In this document: positions 1-7,401 of the stretch, one piece after another
Position numbering within the stretch: the first letter of the stretch is position 1
How the letters are laid out: each line of letters starts with the position of its first letter
Assembly (NCBI GenBank): GCA_027019045.1
Contig: JALUXI010000121.1
Location: 1 to 14,724 of the forward strand
DNA: 14,724 nt
Source of the DNA: Piscirickettsiaceae bacterium
Lineage (GTDB): Bacteria > Pseudomonadota > Gammaproteobacteria > Thiomicrospirales > Thiomicrospiraceae
Direction of reading: 5' to 3'
Translations under genes and position numbers: made by a program
The notes under the pieces: model-generated
The model's database searches: none
The model's input: the letters and a program-made list of their open reading frames with translations, nothing else
Told to the model about the DNA's origin: nothing

Positions 1-481
1 GTTTGATTTGAAAGTGGAAACTCTCACCACCCTGATGTTAGCAGGTTTTACGCTGGGGATTGGGTTCGGGGCTTATTGGGTGGTGCATCAGGCAGAGCCT
101 TTGCGTCAAGCTTGGCAAGCAGGGCTAGGTTTGGCTGGGATGATATTGGGGTTTGCCCTGCTTTCAGGAGCTTGGTTAAAAACAGGGATACCATCAGAAT
201 GGATGGCGATTATTTGGAGTCTGTTTTTAATGGGTATTGCAGTGATGGGGGGTGTTTTTGTGGTACCTTTTTATCGGGTGATGCAGTGTGAAACGCCTGC
301 TCATTTTCGGGCATCAATGGTGGCGACCAATAACATTTTGAATGCGGGGCTTATGGCACTATCAGCGATTCTGTTAATGGTTAGCCAGCAATTTGGGGTA
401 CAATTGTGGGAATTTTTAATAGGATTATCGGTTGTCCTTTTGGGGATAGTTCGTAGATTGAGGAACGCTTTTTATGCTTAA
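1..481 (+). CDS. lplT: LplT-like lysophospholipid transporter, MFS family (3' part only)
   Basis: This is the C-terminal part of a major facilitator superfamily protein; the reading frame is open from base 2 and the start lies outside the window. About 159 residues are visible, roughly 40% of the about 400 usual for LplT. They hold about five hydrophobic segments (for example AGLGLAGMILGFALLSGAW and LWEFLIGLSVVLLGIV). A GGVFVVP motif followed by a loop and an ATNNILNA helix resembles late helices of LplT-type carriers. LplT flips lysophospholipids such as lyso-PE to the inner leaflet of the inner membrane for re-acylation by Aas. The next gene is aas, overlapping by 8 bases, which strongly supports this assignment over a generic MFS exporter. 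A TTG at 8 is only an internal codon. The specific substrate is inferred from family and context. Confidence 0.8.
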   Translation, partial: FDLKVETLTTLMLAGFTLGIGFGAYWVVHQAEPLRQAWQAGLGLAGMILGFALLSGAWLKTGIPSEWMAIIWSLFLMGIAVMGGVFVVPFYRVMQCETPAHFRASMVATNNILNAGLMALSAILLMVSQQFGVQLWEFLIGLSVVLLGIVRRLRNAFYA

Positions 482-2630
482 ATGGTTGGTGAAAATCATT
501 ATTAAATGGATGTATCGTGTCGAAGTGCGAGGGTTGGAAAACTATGCCAAGGCAAAACAGAATAACCGACCGATTTTACTGATCGCCAATCATGTTTCTC
601 TATTAGACGGTTTGCTAATTGGACTTTTTGTTCCTGGAGAGACCACTTTTATGGTGCATAAATCGCATACCAAAAAGTGGTATGAGCGCTTCTTTTTAAG
701 TTATGTCACCTATTTTCCCGTCGATTTCTTTAGTCCCATGGCGACCAAACATATGATTGAGGCGTTGAAATCGGGGCAGCAGAGTATGATTTTCCCCGAA
801 GGTCGCATAACCACAACGGGCTCTTTGATGAAGGTGTATGAAGGCACTTCGTTGGTGGCGGATAAGACCAATGCACAGGTGATTCCTATTTTTATCAAAG
901 GTGCAGAATTGAGTACTTTCTCCTATCTGGATGGCAGTCGTTTTGCTTGGATTAAACAGCAGTGGTTTCCTAAAATCACATTGAGTATTCTGCCGCCGAC
1001 CGAAATTAAAGTGCCAGAAGGGGTCAAAGGGCATGCACGGCATCATTATTTAAATGAATCGCTTTATCAAATTATGCGAGATAGCCGTTTCTATGGCAGT
1101 TTTGTACCGAAAAGCCTAACTCAAATGTTGGTGGAAGCAACAGAAACCTATGATGCGAAAGAAGAGGTGATTGAGGACATCAATGAACAGAGATTGAGTC
1201 TAAAGAAGTTGGCATTAGGTGCCAAAATTTTGGGTAAAAAGTTGCATCAGCAGTTAGATGACGAGGCAAGAGTCGGGGTGATGTTGCCGAATGTTTCGGG
1301 GATTTCGGCCACCTTTTTTGCCCTGCAAGCTTATAACCACACCCCTGCCATGATTAACTTCACCGCAGGTTTAGGACCGATTTGTTCTGCGTGTGAAACG
1401 GCCGAACTGAAGACCATTATTACTTCCCATAAGTTTGTGGAAGCCTTTAATTTACAGCCTGTGATTGAAGGCTTATCTGATCAAGTTAAATTTATCTATT
1501 TGGAAGAGGTCAGAGAGCAGATTGGACTATTCGATAAATTGGGCGGTTTGCTGTTTGGTTTAAAACATACCCCTGGTTACACTGCGGACGCTGAAGAAGA
1601 GGCGGTGGTGCTGTTTACTTCAGGTTCAGAAGGCGCACCCAAAGGGGTGGTGCTCAGCCATAACAATCTCAATGCTAATATTGAGCAGATTACCGCCATG
1701 TTGAGCCTCTTGCCAGGGGAGTTAATTTTTAATGCTCTACCTACTTTCCACTCTTTTGGTTTAACGGCGGGGATGCTGTGGCCAATTTTAAAAGGGGCAA
1801 AGGTTTTTCTCTATCCCTCTCCACTGCATTATGCGGTCATTCCTGAACTAATCTATCAAAAAGATGCCAAGGTGGTGTTTGGTACCGATACCTTCTATAC
1901 AGGCTATGCGCGTAAAGCCGATCCCTATGATTTTTATAGCGTGCGAGGCTTTATTGCAGGGGCAGAACGCTTGCGGCCTGAAACTCGGGAACTCTATTAT
2001 GAAAAATTCCATCAACCTATTTTTGAGGGTTATGGGGTGACGGAAACGGCGCCTGTGTTGGCAGTGAATACGCCAATGCATTACAAACACGGTTCAGTCG
2101 GTCAGTTTATTCCAGATGTCGAATACCGCTTAGAACCTGTACCTGGGATTGAAGAAGGTGGTCGTTTGTTTGTTAAAGGGCCGAATATAATGAAAGGCTA
2201 TCTGATGCCCGATAATCCAGGGGTATTACAATCACCAGAGGAGGGTTGGCACGATACGGGTGATATTGTCGATGTGGATGCAGAGGGCTATGTTTGGATT
2301 AAAGGCCGCGCCAAACGCTTTGCCAAAATTGGCGGGGAGATGGTCTCTTTAACCGCGGTGGAAGGCTATATCAATCGTTGCTGCCCAGAGGGGCATCATT
2401 GTGTGGTTTCCGTACCTGATGCTCGTAAAGGGGAGCAGCTGGTGCTGGTGACCGATGATGCTAGCTTAAGTCGAAATACGATTAAAGAAGCGGCAAAAGA
2501 AGCGAATGTTAGCGAACTTTATGTACCAAAAACGGTCATTTTGGTTGAAACGGTGCCTGTATTGGGAACAGGGAAAACCAACTATCCAGAAGTACAAAAG
2601 ATCGCCGAACGTCATTTTGGGGAGGCTTAG
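474..2630 (+). CDS. aas: Bifunctional Aas: 2-acylglycerophosphoethanolamine acyltransferase / acyl-ACP synthetase
   Basis: The 718-residue protein nearly equals the 719 residues of E. coli Aas and has the same two-domain order. Residues about 15-200 form a PlsC-type acyltransferase with the HX4D motif (His40, Asp45) and FPEGR at 107-111. From about 225 onward is an AMP-binding acyl-activating domain. It has the phosphate-binding loop FTSGSEGAPKG near residue 380, the GYGVTET motif near 518, a TGD/IKGRAKRFAKIGGE core near 595-615, and a C-terminal GTGKTNYPE near 698 carrying the likely catalytic lysine. The enzyme activates a fatty acid on bound ACP and transfers it to lysophospholipid at the inner membrane. 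The ATG at 474 overlaps the end of lplT by 8 bases and has a GAGGA ribosome site at 460-464, 9 bases away. No key motif is missing. Without biochemistry the exact lysolipid preference is unknown. Confidence 0.92.
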   Translation: MLKWLVKIIIKWMYRVEVRGLENYAKAKQNNRPILLIANHVSLLDGLLIGLFVPGETTFMVHKSHTKKWYERFFLSYVTYFPVDFFSPMATKHMIEALKSGQQSMIFPEGRITTTGSLMKVYEGTSLVADKTNAQVIPIFIKGAELSTFSYLDGSRFAWIKQQWFPKITLSILPPTEIKVPEGVKGHARHHYLNESLYQIMRDSRFYGSFVPKSLTQMLVEATETYDAKEEVIEDINEQRLSLKKLALGAKILGKKLHQQLDDEARVGVMLPNVSGISATFFALQAYNHTPAMINFTAGLGPICSACETAELKTIITSHKFVEAFNLQPVIEGLSDQVKFIYLEEVREQIGLFDKLGGLLFGLKHTPGYTADAEEEAVVLFTSGSEGAPKGVVLSHNNLNANIEQITAMLSLLPGELIFNALPTFHSFGLTAGMLWPILKGAKVFLYPSPLHYAVIPELIYQKDAKVVFGTDTFYTGYARKADPYDFYSVRGFIAGAERLRPETRELYYEKFHQPIFEGYGVTETAPVLAVNTPMHYKHGSVGQFIPDVEYRLEPVPGIEEGGRLFVKGPNIMKGYLMPDNPGVLQSPEEGWHDTGDIVDVDAEGYVWIKGRAKRFAKIGGEMVSLTAVEGYINRCCPEGHHCVVSVPDARKGEQLVLVTDDASLSRNTIKEAAKEANVSELYVPKTVILVETVPVLGTGKTNYPEVQKIAERHFGEA

Positions 2631-2661
2631 TACTTTGTAATGACTTAGCTGAGCAGAGATG

Positions 2662-3594
2662 CTAATCTTTAGCCATGGCCAATTCTTTTAATTTTTCAAT
2701 TAATTCCCCAGCATCCCATTTGGTTAAGAAGGCTGCTGCACCGACTTTTTTGGCCATCTGCTCACCCACCTGTTCGCTAATGGAGGAGTTTAAGATGACA
2801 GGAATCTGTTTAAATGCGGGGACTTTTTTCATTTGTACAACTAGTGTATAACCATCCATTTCGGGCATTTCTACATCACTGATGACGGCTAAGACTTGGC
2901 GACTCAGAATTTCTCCATGATCCTTGGCTTCTTTAGCCATTTCATTTAGCATCTCCAAAGCTTCACGCCCATCTTTGGCAATTTTATAATCAACACCAAG
3001 CTGTTCAAAAATTTTCTTTAAATGCAGTCGTGCAACACGAGAGTCATCGACTCCAATGATGGTGAAGGATTCCATAATCTCTTTTTCACTGGGGTGAACA
3101 GACTGAAATTCGATTTCATCTCCTGTAATATCCAACAACACCCTTTCAATATCAATGACTTGAACAATTTGTCCTTCATAGGTGGTGATGGCAGTAATAT
3201 AGGGGGTATGGCTTAAAATATCAGGTGGTAACCTTAAATCATGCCAACCAAAGTAGGCTATTCTCTCTACATCTTCAATCACAAACCCTAAGCGTTGGCG
3301 ACTAAATTCCATATAAAGCATGGTACATTCACCCTCCAGTTTTTGAGGCGGCATATCCAGTGCGAGTGCCATATCGACAATGGGTAGAAATTGATCTCGT
3401 ACATCTGAAAGCCCAATAATTCTAGTATCTGACTTAGGTACTTTAGAAATAGGGGGGCAGTCCATAATCTCTTTGATTTTAAAGACATTGATACCATAGA
3501 GGGTGGAACCGTGTAACCGAAACAGGAGCAGTTCTACTTGTCCAGAGCTTTTGCCTGTGCCTGTTTGGGCTTCGATTTTTGAGAGAAGATCCAT
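2662..3594 (-). CDS. cheV: Chemotaxis protein CheV (CheW-like domain plus receiver domain)
   Basis: From the ATG at 3594 the protein has 310 residues, typical for CheV. Residues about 15-160 form a CheW-like coupling domain, including an IKEIMDCPPISKVP stretch that resembles the usual CheV/CheW N-terminal region. Residues about 178-305 form a receiver domain: acidic pair Asp183-Asp184, phospho-acceptor Asp240 within ISDVEMPEMDGYTL, a Ser pair near 270, and conserved Lys292. CheV links chemoreceptors to the kinase CheA and its receiver domain acts as a phosphate sink or adaptation switch in the cytoplasm. A TTG at 3618 would add eight residues, but the ATG at 3594 has an AGGA ribosome site 9 bases away and sits about 27 bases below the predicted sigma-54 start, so it is preferred. 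The gene stands alone, converging on aas. No other chemotaxis gene is in the window. Confidence 0.93.
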   Translation of the reverse strand: MDLLSKIEAQTGTGKSSGQVELLLFRLHGSTLYGINVFKIKEIMDCPPISKVPKSDTRIIGLSDVRDQFLPIVDMALALDMPPQKLEGECTMLYMEFSRQRLGFVIEDVERIAYFGWHDLRLPPDILSHTPYITAITTYEGQIVQVIDIERVLLDITGDEIEFQSVHPSEKEIMESFTIIGVDDSRVARLHLKKIFEQLGVDYKIAKDGREALEMLNEMAKEAKDHGEILSRQVLAVISDVEMPEMDGYTLVVQMKKVPAFKQIPVILNSSISEQVGEQMAKKVGAAAFLTKWDAGELIEKLKELAMAKD

Positions 3595-3630
3595 TGTTTT
3601 GTATCCTAAATTTGTCAATATAAAAGGTTA

Positions 3631-3647
3631 AGCAAAGTTCACGCCAG
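3631..3647 (-). promoter_or_regulatory. Predicted sigma-54 (RpoN) promoter of cheV
   Basis: Read on the minus strand, the site CTGGCGTGAACTTTGCT matches the sigma-54 consensus YTGGCRYGRNNNTTGCW at every defined position, with the GG and GC pairs exactly 10 bases apart. The expected transcript start, about 12 bases past the GC, lies near 3621. This gives a 5' leader of about 27 bases holding an AGGA ribosome site before the ATG at 3594. In Vibrio and Pseudomonas many flagellar and chemotaxis genes are RpoN-dependent, so the assignment fits the gene. No activator site was identified. Confidence 0.75.
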
Positions 3648-3709
3648 TTTTTTATTTTGGGTGCTTTGCAGGAGATGGCTTATGAATCTTTTTTACCTGC
3701 CACTCATAC

Positions 3710-3751
3710 AAAATGCTCATTTGGGATAAATAGGGCTAAGATGAGTATTTT
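3710..3751 (-). terminator. Stem-loop across the batD stop codon, possible operon terminator
   Basis: The 11-base arms at 3710-3720 and 3741-3751 can pair with one mismatch (A opposite C in the minus-strand transcript), with a 20-base loop. On the minus strand the distal arm ends in TTTT followed by G. The structure straddles the batD stop at 3717, where an operon terminator would be expected. The stem is AT-rich and the T run is short, so it may be weak, or may be chance. Confidence 0.33.
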
Positions 3752-5405
3752 TATCGACTTTCGGCGTATGCGATTTTTTATCTTGTTTATCTGTCTTTTG
3801 TAGGGTTAAACATAAAGTTTTAAGTGTCGTTTGTAGTGTTTGTTCATCCAGAGATGCCGCAAAGAGATGGCGTTTAAGTTGCTCAAAAGCATTTTGGGTT
3901 TGCGGTTCGCTGGATGGGAAGAGGGGCTGAAGTCGTTGATAGAATTGTACCAACTGTTCTCTTGGCAAATTTTGTAACACTTGCGGCTGTTTCAGCCCTT
4001 CACATACCGTCATTTGATTGATATTTTCCTTGCAGGACTGGGAATTTTGGGATTTTTCTGGATTTTTTTTGGCTTTTTCGCTGATTTGTTGCGTGAGTCT
4101 TTTCAGCTGTTTTTGGGTGTTTAACCAAAGCGTAAATAGGGTGGTGAGGGCGATCAGCAATCCAATGAGCAGACCCCATATCCAAAGTGGGATAGATGGA
4201 TTTGTTGGAGTAGACGGCTGCTGTGCAACGGAAGCTTGAGTTGCAGGAGAGGTTTCATGTGAAACCAATGGGTGAGTTTGGGGTGTGGTTTGTGCTGCAG
4301 GTTGGATGGTAAGGGTTTGAGGTGGGGTTTTTGTCATCTTGACCGATTTTTCAGGCAGTGACCACCAGGTGAGGCGTTGCTCTGGGAGAGTGAGTTTGCC
4401 TGCTTGAGTGGGGACCAAGAGATAGTGGAAGGTTTTTTCACCCACTAGATGTCCATTTTGATAGCTATCTGCTGTTTCGGTGCGATCCAAATAGACCTTA
4501 AAGCCTGGTTGCTTAGGGAAGGGAATTTGGGGCAGTTGGGCTGAGAGCAATCCCACCGCTTTGATGGTGAGGCTAATAGGGAGGGTGTCGCCTGCGGTGA
4601 GGGATTGAGTCGTTAATGATCGTTGCAGTGTAATTTTCTGTGCAGGAAGCCAAGGTTGGTTTTTTGGGTAGGTTTTGGGCTGGGAGTTTACTTTTAATAT
4701 CAGGGATTGCGATTTTAGCCGCAGTGGAATCAGTCGCCCTTGCCACTGCACTCGCCCTAAAAATTGAGCAGGGGTGATCTTTAATTCTCCGCTCTTTTGA
4801 GCAAACAGCACATATTTCCACTCAAACACTTGATAGGTTTTGCCATGTAGTTGTTTGACATACGCTTTTTGATTGGTCACCATCTGGTTGAGGGTGCCGT
4901 GAAAGCTGGGCGCGCGTAGATTGCCATCTATAATCTGTCCTCGATAGAACAGCCGCAGGGTGTAATGCACCTCTTGTTGGACAAAGGGATTTGGTGTATC
5001 GACGGAGGCATCCAAGAAAAAGTTCGCTTTTTTACCCGATGAGAGCTTAGGTTTGCTGACCCGAATTTTAATTGGCTGACTGCTCACCCCATCAAGAGTA
5101 AAGGGTGGAATCATCAGCACCCCATCCTGTTTTGGTAGCAGGTCTAAATCCCATCTGACTTCTCGTGACAGCTGACCGTTGATGTATTGAAAGCTGCTGC
5201 CCTGCTGTTTGGAGAGAATATCAAACTGGTCAATGAGGCGATCAAAATTGGGCGTGTCACTAGGGCTAAAGTTCGCCACAAGGCTGAATCTGAGAATATC
5301 CCCCATTTCAACCTGTTGTCGATCCACTTTTGCAATGAGTTGTTTGTTATTTGCCTGTCCTAACAGGGGCAGGAGGAGTAAACAAAGGAATAAAATTCTT
5401 ACCAT
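3717..5405 (-). CDS. batD: BatD, membrane-anchored periplasmic protein of the moxR/bat operon
   Basis: The 562-residue protein is the last gene of the operon. It begins with a signal peptide (hydrophobic stretch LFLCLLLLPLLG, probable cleavage after QA at about residue 18). A large, beta-rich, presumably periplasmic region to about residue 400 follows, with phrases typical of BatD (RWDLDLLPKQDG, IPPFTLDG, VFEWKYVLFA). A Gln/Thr/Pro-rich linker comes before one transmembrane helix (IPLWIWGLLIGLLIALTTLF, about 404-423). A cytoplasmic tail rich in Lys and Gln ends the protein. BatD-family proteins are named from the Bacteroides aerotolerance locus; their molecular role is not established. The ATG overlaps the end of batC by 7 bases (ATGGTAA), implying coupled translation. 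The linker DNA also carries a parS-like 16-mer at 4251-4266. Confidence 0.87.
   Translation of the reverse strand: MVRILFLCLLLLPLLGQANNKQLIAKVDRQQVEMGDILRFSLVANFSPSDTPNFDRLIDQFDILSKQQGSSFQYINGQLSREVRWDLDLLPKQDGVLMIPPFTLDGVSSQPIKIRVSKPKLSSGKKANFFLDASVDTPNPFVQQEVHYTLRLFYRGQIIDGNLRAPSFHGTLNQMVTNQKAYVKQLHGKTYQVFEWKYVLFAQKSGELKITPAQFLGRVQWQGRLIPLRLKSQSLILKVNSQPKTYPKNQPWLPAQKITLQRSLTTQSLTAGDTLPISLTIKAVGLLSAQLPQIPFPKQPGFKVYLDRTETADSYQNGHLVGEKTFHYLLVPTQAGKLTLPEQRLTWWSLPEKSVKMTKTPPQTLTIQPAAQTTPQTHPLVSHETSPATQASVAQQPSTPTNPSIPLWIWGLLIGLLIALTTLFTLWLNTQKQLKRLTQQISEKAKKNPEKSQNSQSCKENINQMTVCEGLKQPQVLQNLPREQLVQFYQRLQPLFPSSEPQTQNAFEQLKRHLFAASLDEQTLQTTLKTLCLTLQKTDKQDKKSHTPKVDKNTHLSPIYPK
4251..4266. promoter_or_regulatory. 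parS-like near-palindrome, copy 1
   Basis: GGTTTCATGTGAAACC has 7-base inverted arms around a TG centre. Its inner 14 bases differ from the parS core GTTTCACGTGAAAC, bound by chromosomal ParB, by one central base. An identical 16-mer occurs at 7429-7444. It lies in the variable linker of BatD, encoding LVSHET. The match is seen; ParB binding is inferred and is weakened by loss of the usually conserved central CG. Confidence 0.4.
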
Positions 5406-6388
5406 ATCTTTTTCGGCTCTGATGAATTGGGTTGTCTAGATTGTTGTTGGTATTGATATTCAAACTTGCGTTGAATAAAGCGTTCAGGTTCATCAGGGAT
5501 TTGATTGAGCCAAGTCTGTTGGGCTTGCTGTTGCTCACTAAGTGGCTTGGCTTCCGTTCCTGACGCTGTCCCTTTTCCTTGGGTTAATCCGTGTTGTTTA
5601 GGATGGTCTTTGCCTAACTTTATCGGTTCTTTCGCCTTTTGGGCATCTTTTGAGGATAAAGCTTTATCCGTGTCTTGAGTTTGAATGCCTTGGTTTTTTT
5701 CTCCAGTTTGTCCCGTTTGAGAGGCAGTTTGCCCTGCTGAATGAGCAGCCTGCTTTTTATCTGCCTTTTTGCCTTCTTTGCCCTGCTGATGTTCGCGGTT
5801 CTGCCCCTTGCTATTGTTAGCCGATGACTGACCCGATCCTTGCTTTTGTTTGGAAGGGGCTTTTTGAGGAGTTTGTTTTGGTGCTTGAGGCTGCTTTGAT
5901 TGTTTCGGTGATTGTTTGGATGGTTGTTTAGTATGAGGTGGCTGTTTTTTGGGGGTTAACAGCTTTTCCATCAATTTAAGATTTTGCTCAATTTTAGTTT
6001 TCAATTCAGTAGATGGGTGGCGTTTTAAAGCGTCTTCATAGGCTTGCTTGGCTTTAGCAAACTGTCCCAACTGGGCATAGCTATTGCCTAAATTATAGCG
6101 GCTTAAAGCGGTTTTGACTCGCTTAAACTCATTGATCGCTTCTTGATAGCGTCCGAGTTTATAGAGGGTGACCCCATGCCAAACGGGATCTTCAAATAGA
6201 TCTTCTGCCGCTTCAATATGCCCCTTTTGATACTCATCATAAGCTTGCTTATCCATGGTTTCCCAAACGCTGGGGAGTTCTACAGCTTGTGCCATGGGAG
6301 AGAGTAGCCACAGTAAAAAACCAACCCATCCAAGCATCAGGACTGTGAATTCTGGCATTTTTTTGAAAAATTGTGCGAATTTTGTCAT
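5399..6388 (-). CDS. batC: BatC-like TPR protein with a long Lys/Gln-rich tail
   Basis: From the ATG at 6388 the protein has 329 residues. An N-terminal hydrophobic segment (FTVLMLGWVGFLLWLLSPMAQA, about 14-35) looks like a signal peptide or membrane anchor. Two tetratricopeptide-like repeats follow at about 70-92 and 96-129, with the usual YNLGNSYAQLGQFAKAKQAY pattern. From about 146 to 290 the chain is low-complexity, rich in Lys, Gln, Pro and Ser, and probably disordered. TPR proteins in bat operons are thought to scaffold the VWA proteins. Another ATG at 6400 has its GAGG directly adjacent, too close for normal initiation. The ATG at 6388 makes a classic ATGA overlap with the batB stop, so it is preferred. 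The tail is the least conserved part of this gene in the family. Confidence 0.82.
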   Translation of the reverse strand: MTKFAQFFKKMPEFTVLMLGWVGFLLWLLSPMAQAVELPSVWETMDKQAYDEYQKGHIEAAEDLFEDPVWHGVTLYKLGRYQEAINEFKRVKTALSRYNLGNSYAQLGQFAKAKQAYEDALKRHPSTELKTKIEQNLKLMEKLLTPKKQPPHTKQPSKQSPKQSKQPQAPKQTPQKAPSKQKQGSGQSSANNSKGQNREHQQGKEGKKADKKQAAHSAGQTASQTGQTGEKNQGIQTQDTDKALSSKDAQKAKEPIKLGKDHPKQHGLTQGKGTASGTEAKPLSEQQQAQQTWLNQIPDEPERFIQRKFEYQYQQQSRQPNSSEPKKIW

Positions 6389-7401
6389 TTGCTTAACCAT
6401 CCTCGTCTAAAGCCGAGTGCAAATAGGGGCAGGAGGAGCCAGAGGAGATAGGGACCCATATTTTGCCATTGGGTAATGGTTTTGTCTTGTAGGTTTGCCT
6501 GTATTTTTTGCTGTTTAACTGTTTCAGCCGAGAGAGGAGGCAGCAGCCGCTCAATATCTCGGTTATCGAGCGTGATGGGTGTGAGGCGAGCATGGACGGC
6601 TTGAGCGAACTGTTGAAATCGCTGTACAGGCACTTTGGCAATCACCACCTTGCCGTCATCATCTTTCAGCACCCCTCTTTGGGGGATTGGAATCGGTGCC
6701 CCTGCTTCTGTGCCGACAAGAAGAATACTGAGTGTGAAATCGTGCTGTGCCAAAAACCGTTTTAAGGCTTTGGCTTGCTTGGGTTCTAAATCGTCCGTCA
6801 CCCAGATCAAATGTCCTCGCTTGATATGCGCGCCTTGTAGCAGCTGCCAACCCTTTTTAAAAGCTGCCATAGGGTTAGAGCCGTATTTTGGCATGATAAA
6901 AGGGTGCAGGTGGGGGAGGAGGGATTTCAAAGTGGCATTGTCTTTGGAAATAGGCACCAAGGCGTGTGCTGAACCTGCATAGGCGACCAGTCCCATGGGC
7001 AGTTCAGGATGTTGGTTGAGGAGATCCAATAGGGTGAGGCGGGTTTGGGTGAGGCGGTTGGGTTTGAGATCTTCAGCCAGCATGGAGAGACTGAGATCAA
7101 ACAGAATCACACTGCCGCTTTCGGTCTCATTGGCGGGGATTTTGACCTGCTGCCAAGTGGGGCCTGCCAAAGCTAAAATCGCTAAGAACCAAATCAACCC
7201 CAATCCAATAATCGGTAAATTTTGTTGGCGTTTTTCGTTTTGATCAGGGAGCAGAATGGGTTGAAACTCAGGGTCAATCACCTGTGCCCAGTTGCCTTGC
7301 GTGCGGGTCAATTGCCACAACCCCCAAAGCAGTAGGGCAGCAGGAATTAGCAACCAGAGCCAGTGGGGGGCGAGGAAATGGAAGCTATGGACTTCGCTCA
7401 T
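6385..7401 (-). CDS. batB: BatB-like von Willebrand factor A membrane protein
   Basis: The 338-residue protein has two N-terminal transmembrane helices (about 13-31 and 61-81) and one near the C terminus (about 315-332), a layout typical of BatA/BatB. The VWA domain between them has the metal-site motif DLSLS (Asp102, Ser104, Ser106), a Ser175 in YGSNP at the position of the second metal ligand, and VTDD (Asp203/Asp204) for the third. The domain probably faces the periplasm or cytoplasm next to BatA and binds partner proteins through a divalent metal; its partners are not known here. It overlaps batA by 4 bases (ATGA) upstream and batC by 4 bases downstream, assuming the chosen batC start. 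Having Ser instead of Thr at the second ligand is common in this subfamily and is not seen as a defect. Confidence 0.88.
   Translation of the reverse strand: MSEVHSFHFLAPHWLWLLIPAALLLWGLWQLTRTQGNWAQVIDPEFQPILLPDQNEKRQQNLPIIGLGLIWFLAILALAGPTWQQVKIPANETESGSVILFDLSLSMLAEDLKPNRLTQTRLTLLDLLNQHPELPMGLVAYAGSAHALVPISKDNATLKSLLPHLHPFIMPKYGSNPMAAFKKGWQLLQGAHIKRGHLIWVTDDLEPKQAKALKRFLAQHDFTLSILLVGTEAGAPIPIPQRGVLKDDDGKVVIAKVPVQRFQQFAQAVHARLTPITLDNRDIERLLPPLSAETVKQQKIQANLQDKTITQWQNMGPYLLWLLLPLFALGFRRGWLSK

Noticed and set aside
2645..2665. TTAGC/GCTAA inverted repeat between aas and cheV as a terminator.
   Set aside because: The stem is only 5 AT-rich pairs with an 11-base loop and no T run; it is likely chance.
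3613..3618. TTGACA on the minus strand as a -35 box for cheV.
   Set aside because: Only about 18 bases separate it from the ATG at 3594, leaving no room for a -10 box, transcript start and ribosome site.
4000..4240. Small open frames on both strands inside batD and similar ones inside other genes.
   Set aside because: They lie within long genes with clear family motifs in another frame and lack ribosome sites or recognisable protein features.
5366..6438. The 14-base string AGGGGCAGGAGGAG at about 5366 and 6425.
   Set aside because: Both copies encode Leu/Pro-rich hydrophobic segments (BatD signal peptide, BatB C-terminal helix) on the minus strand, so shared codons explain the match.
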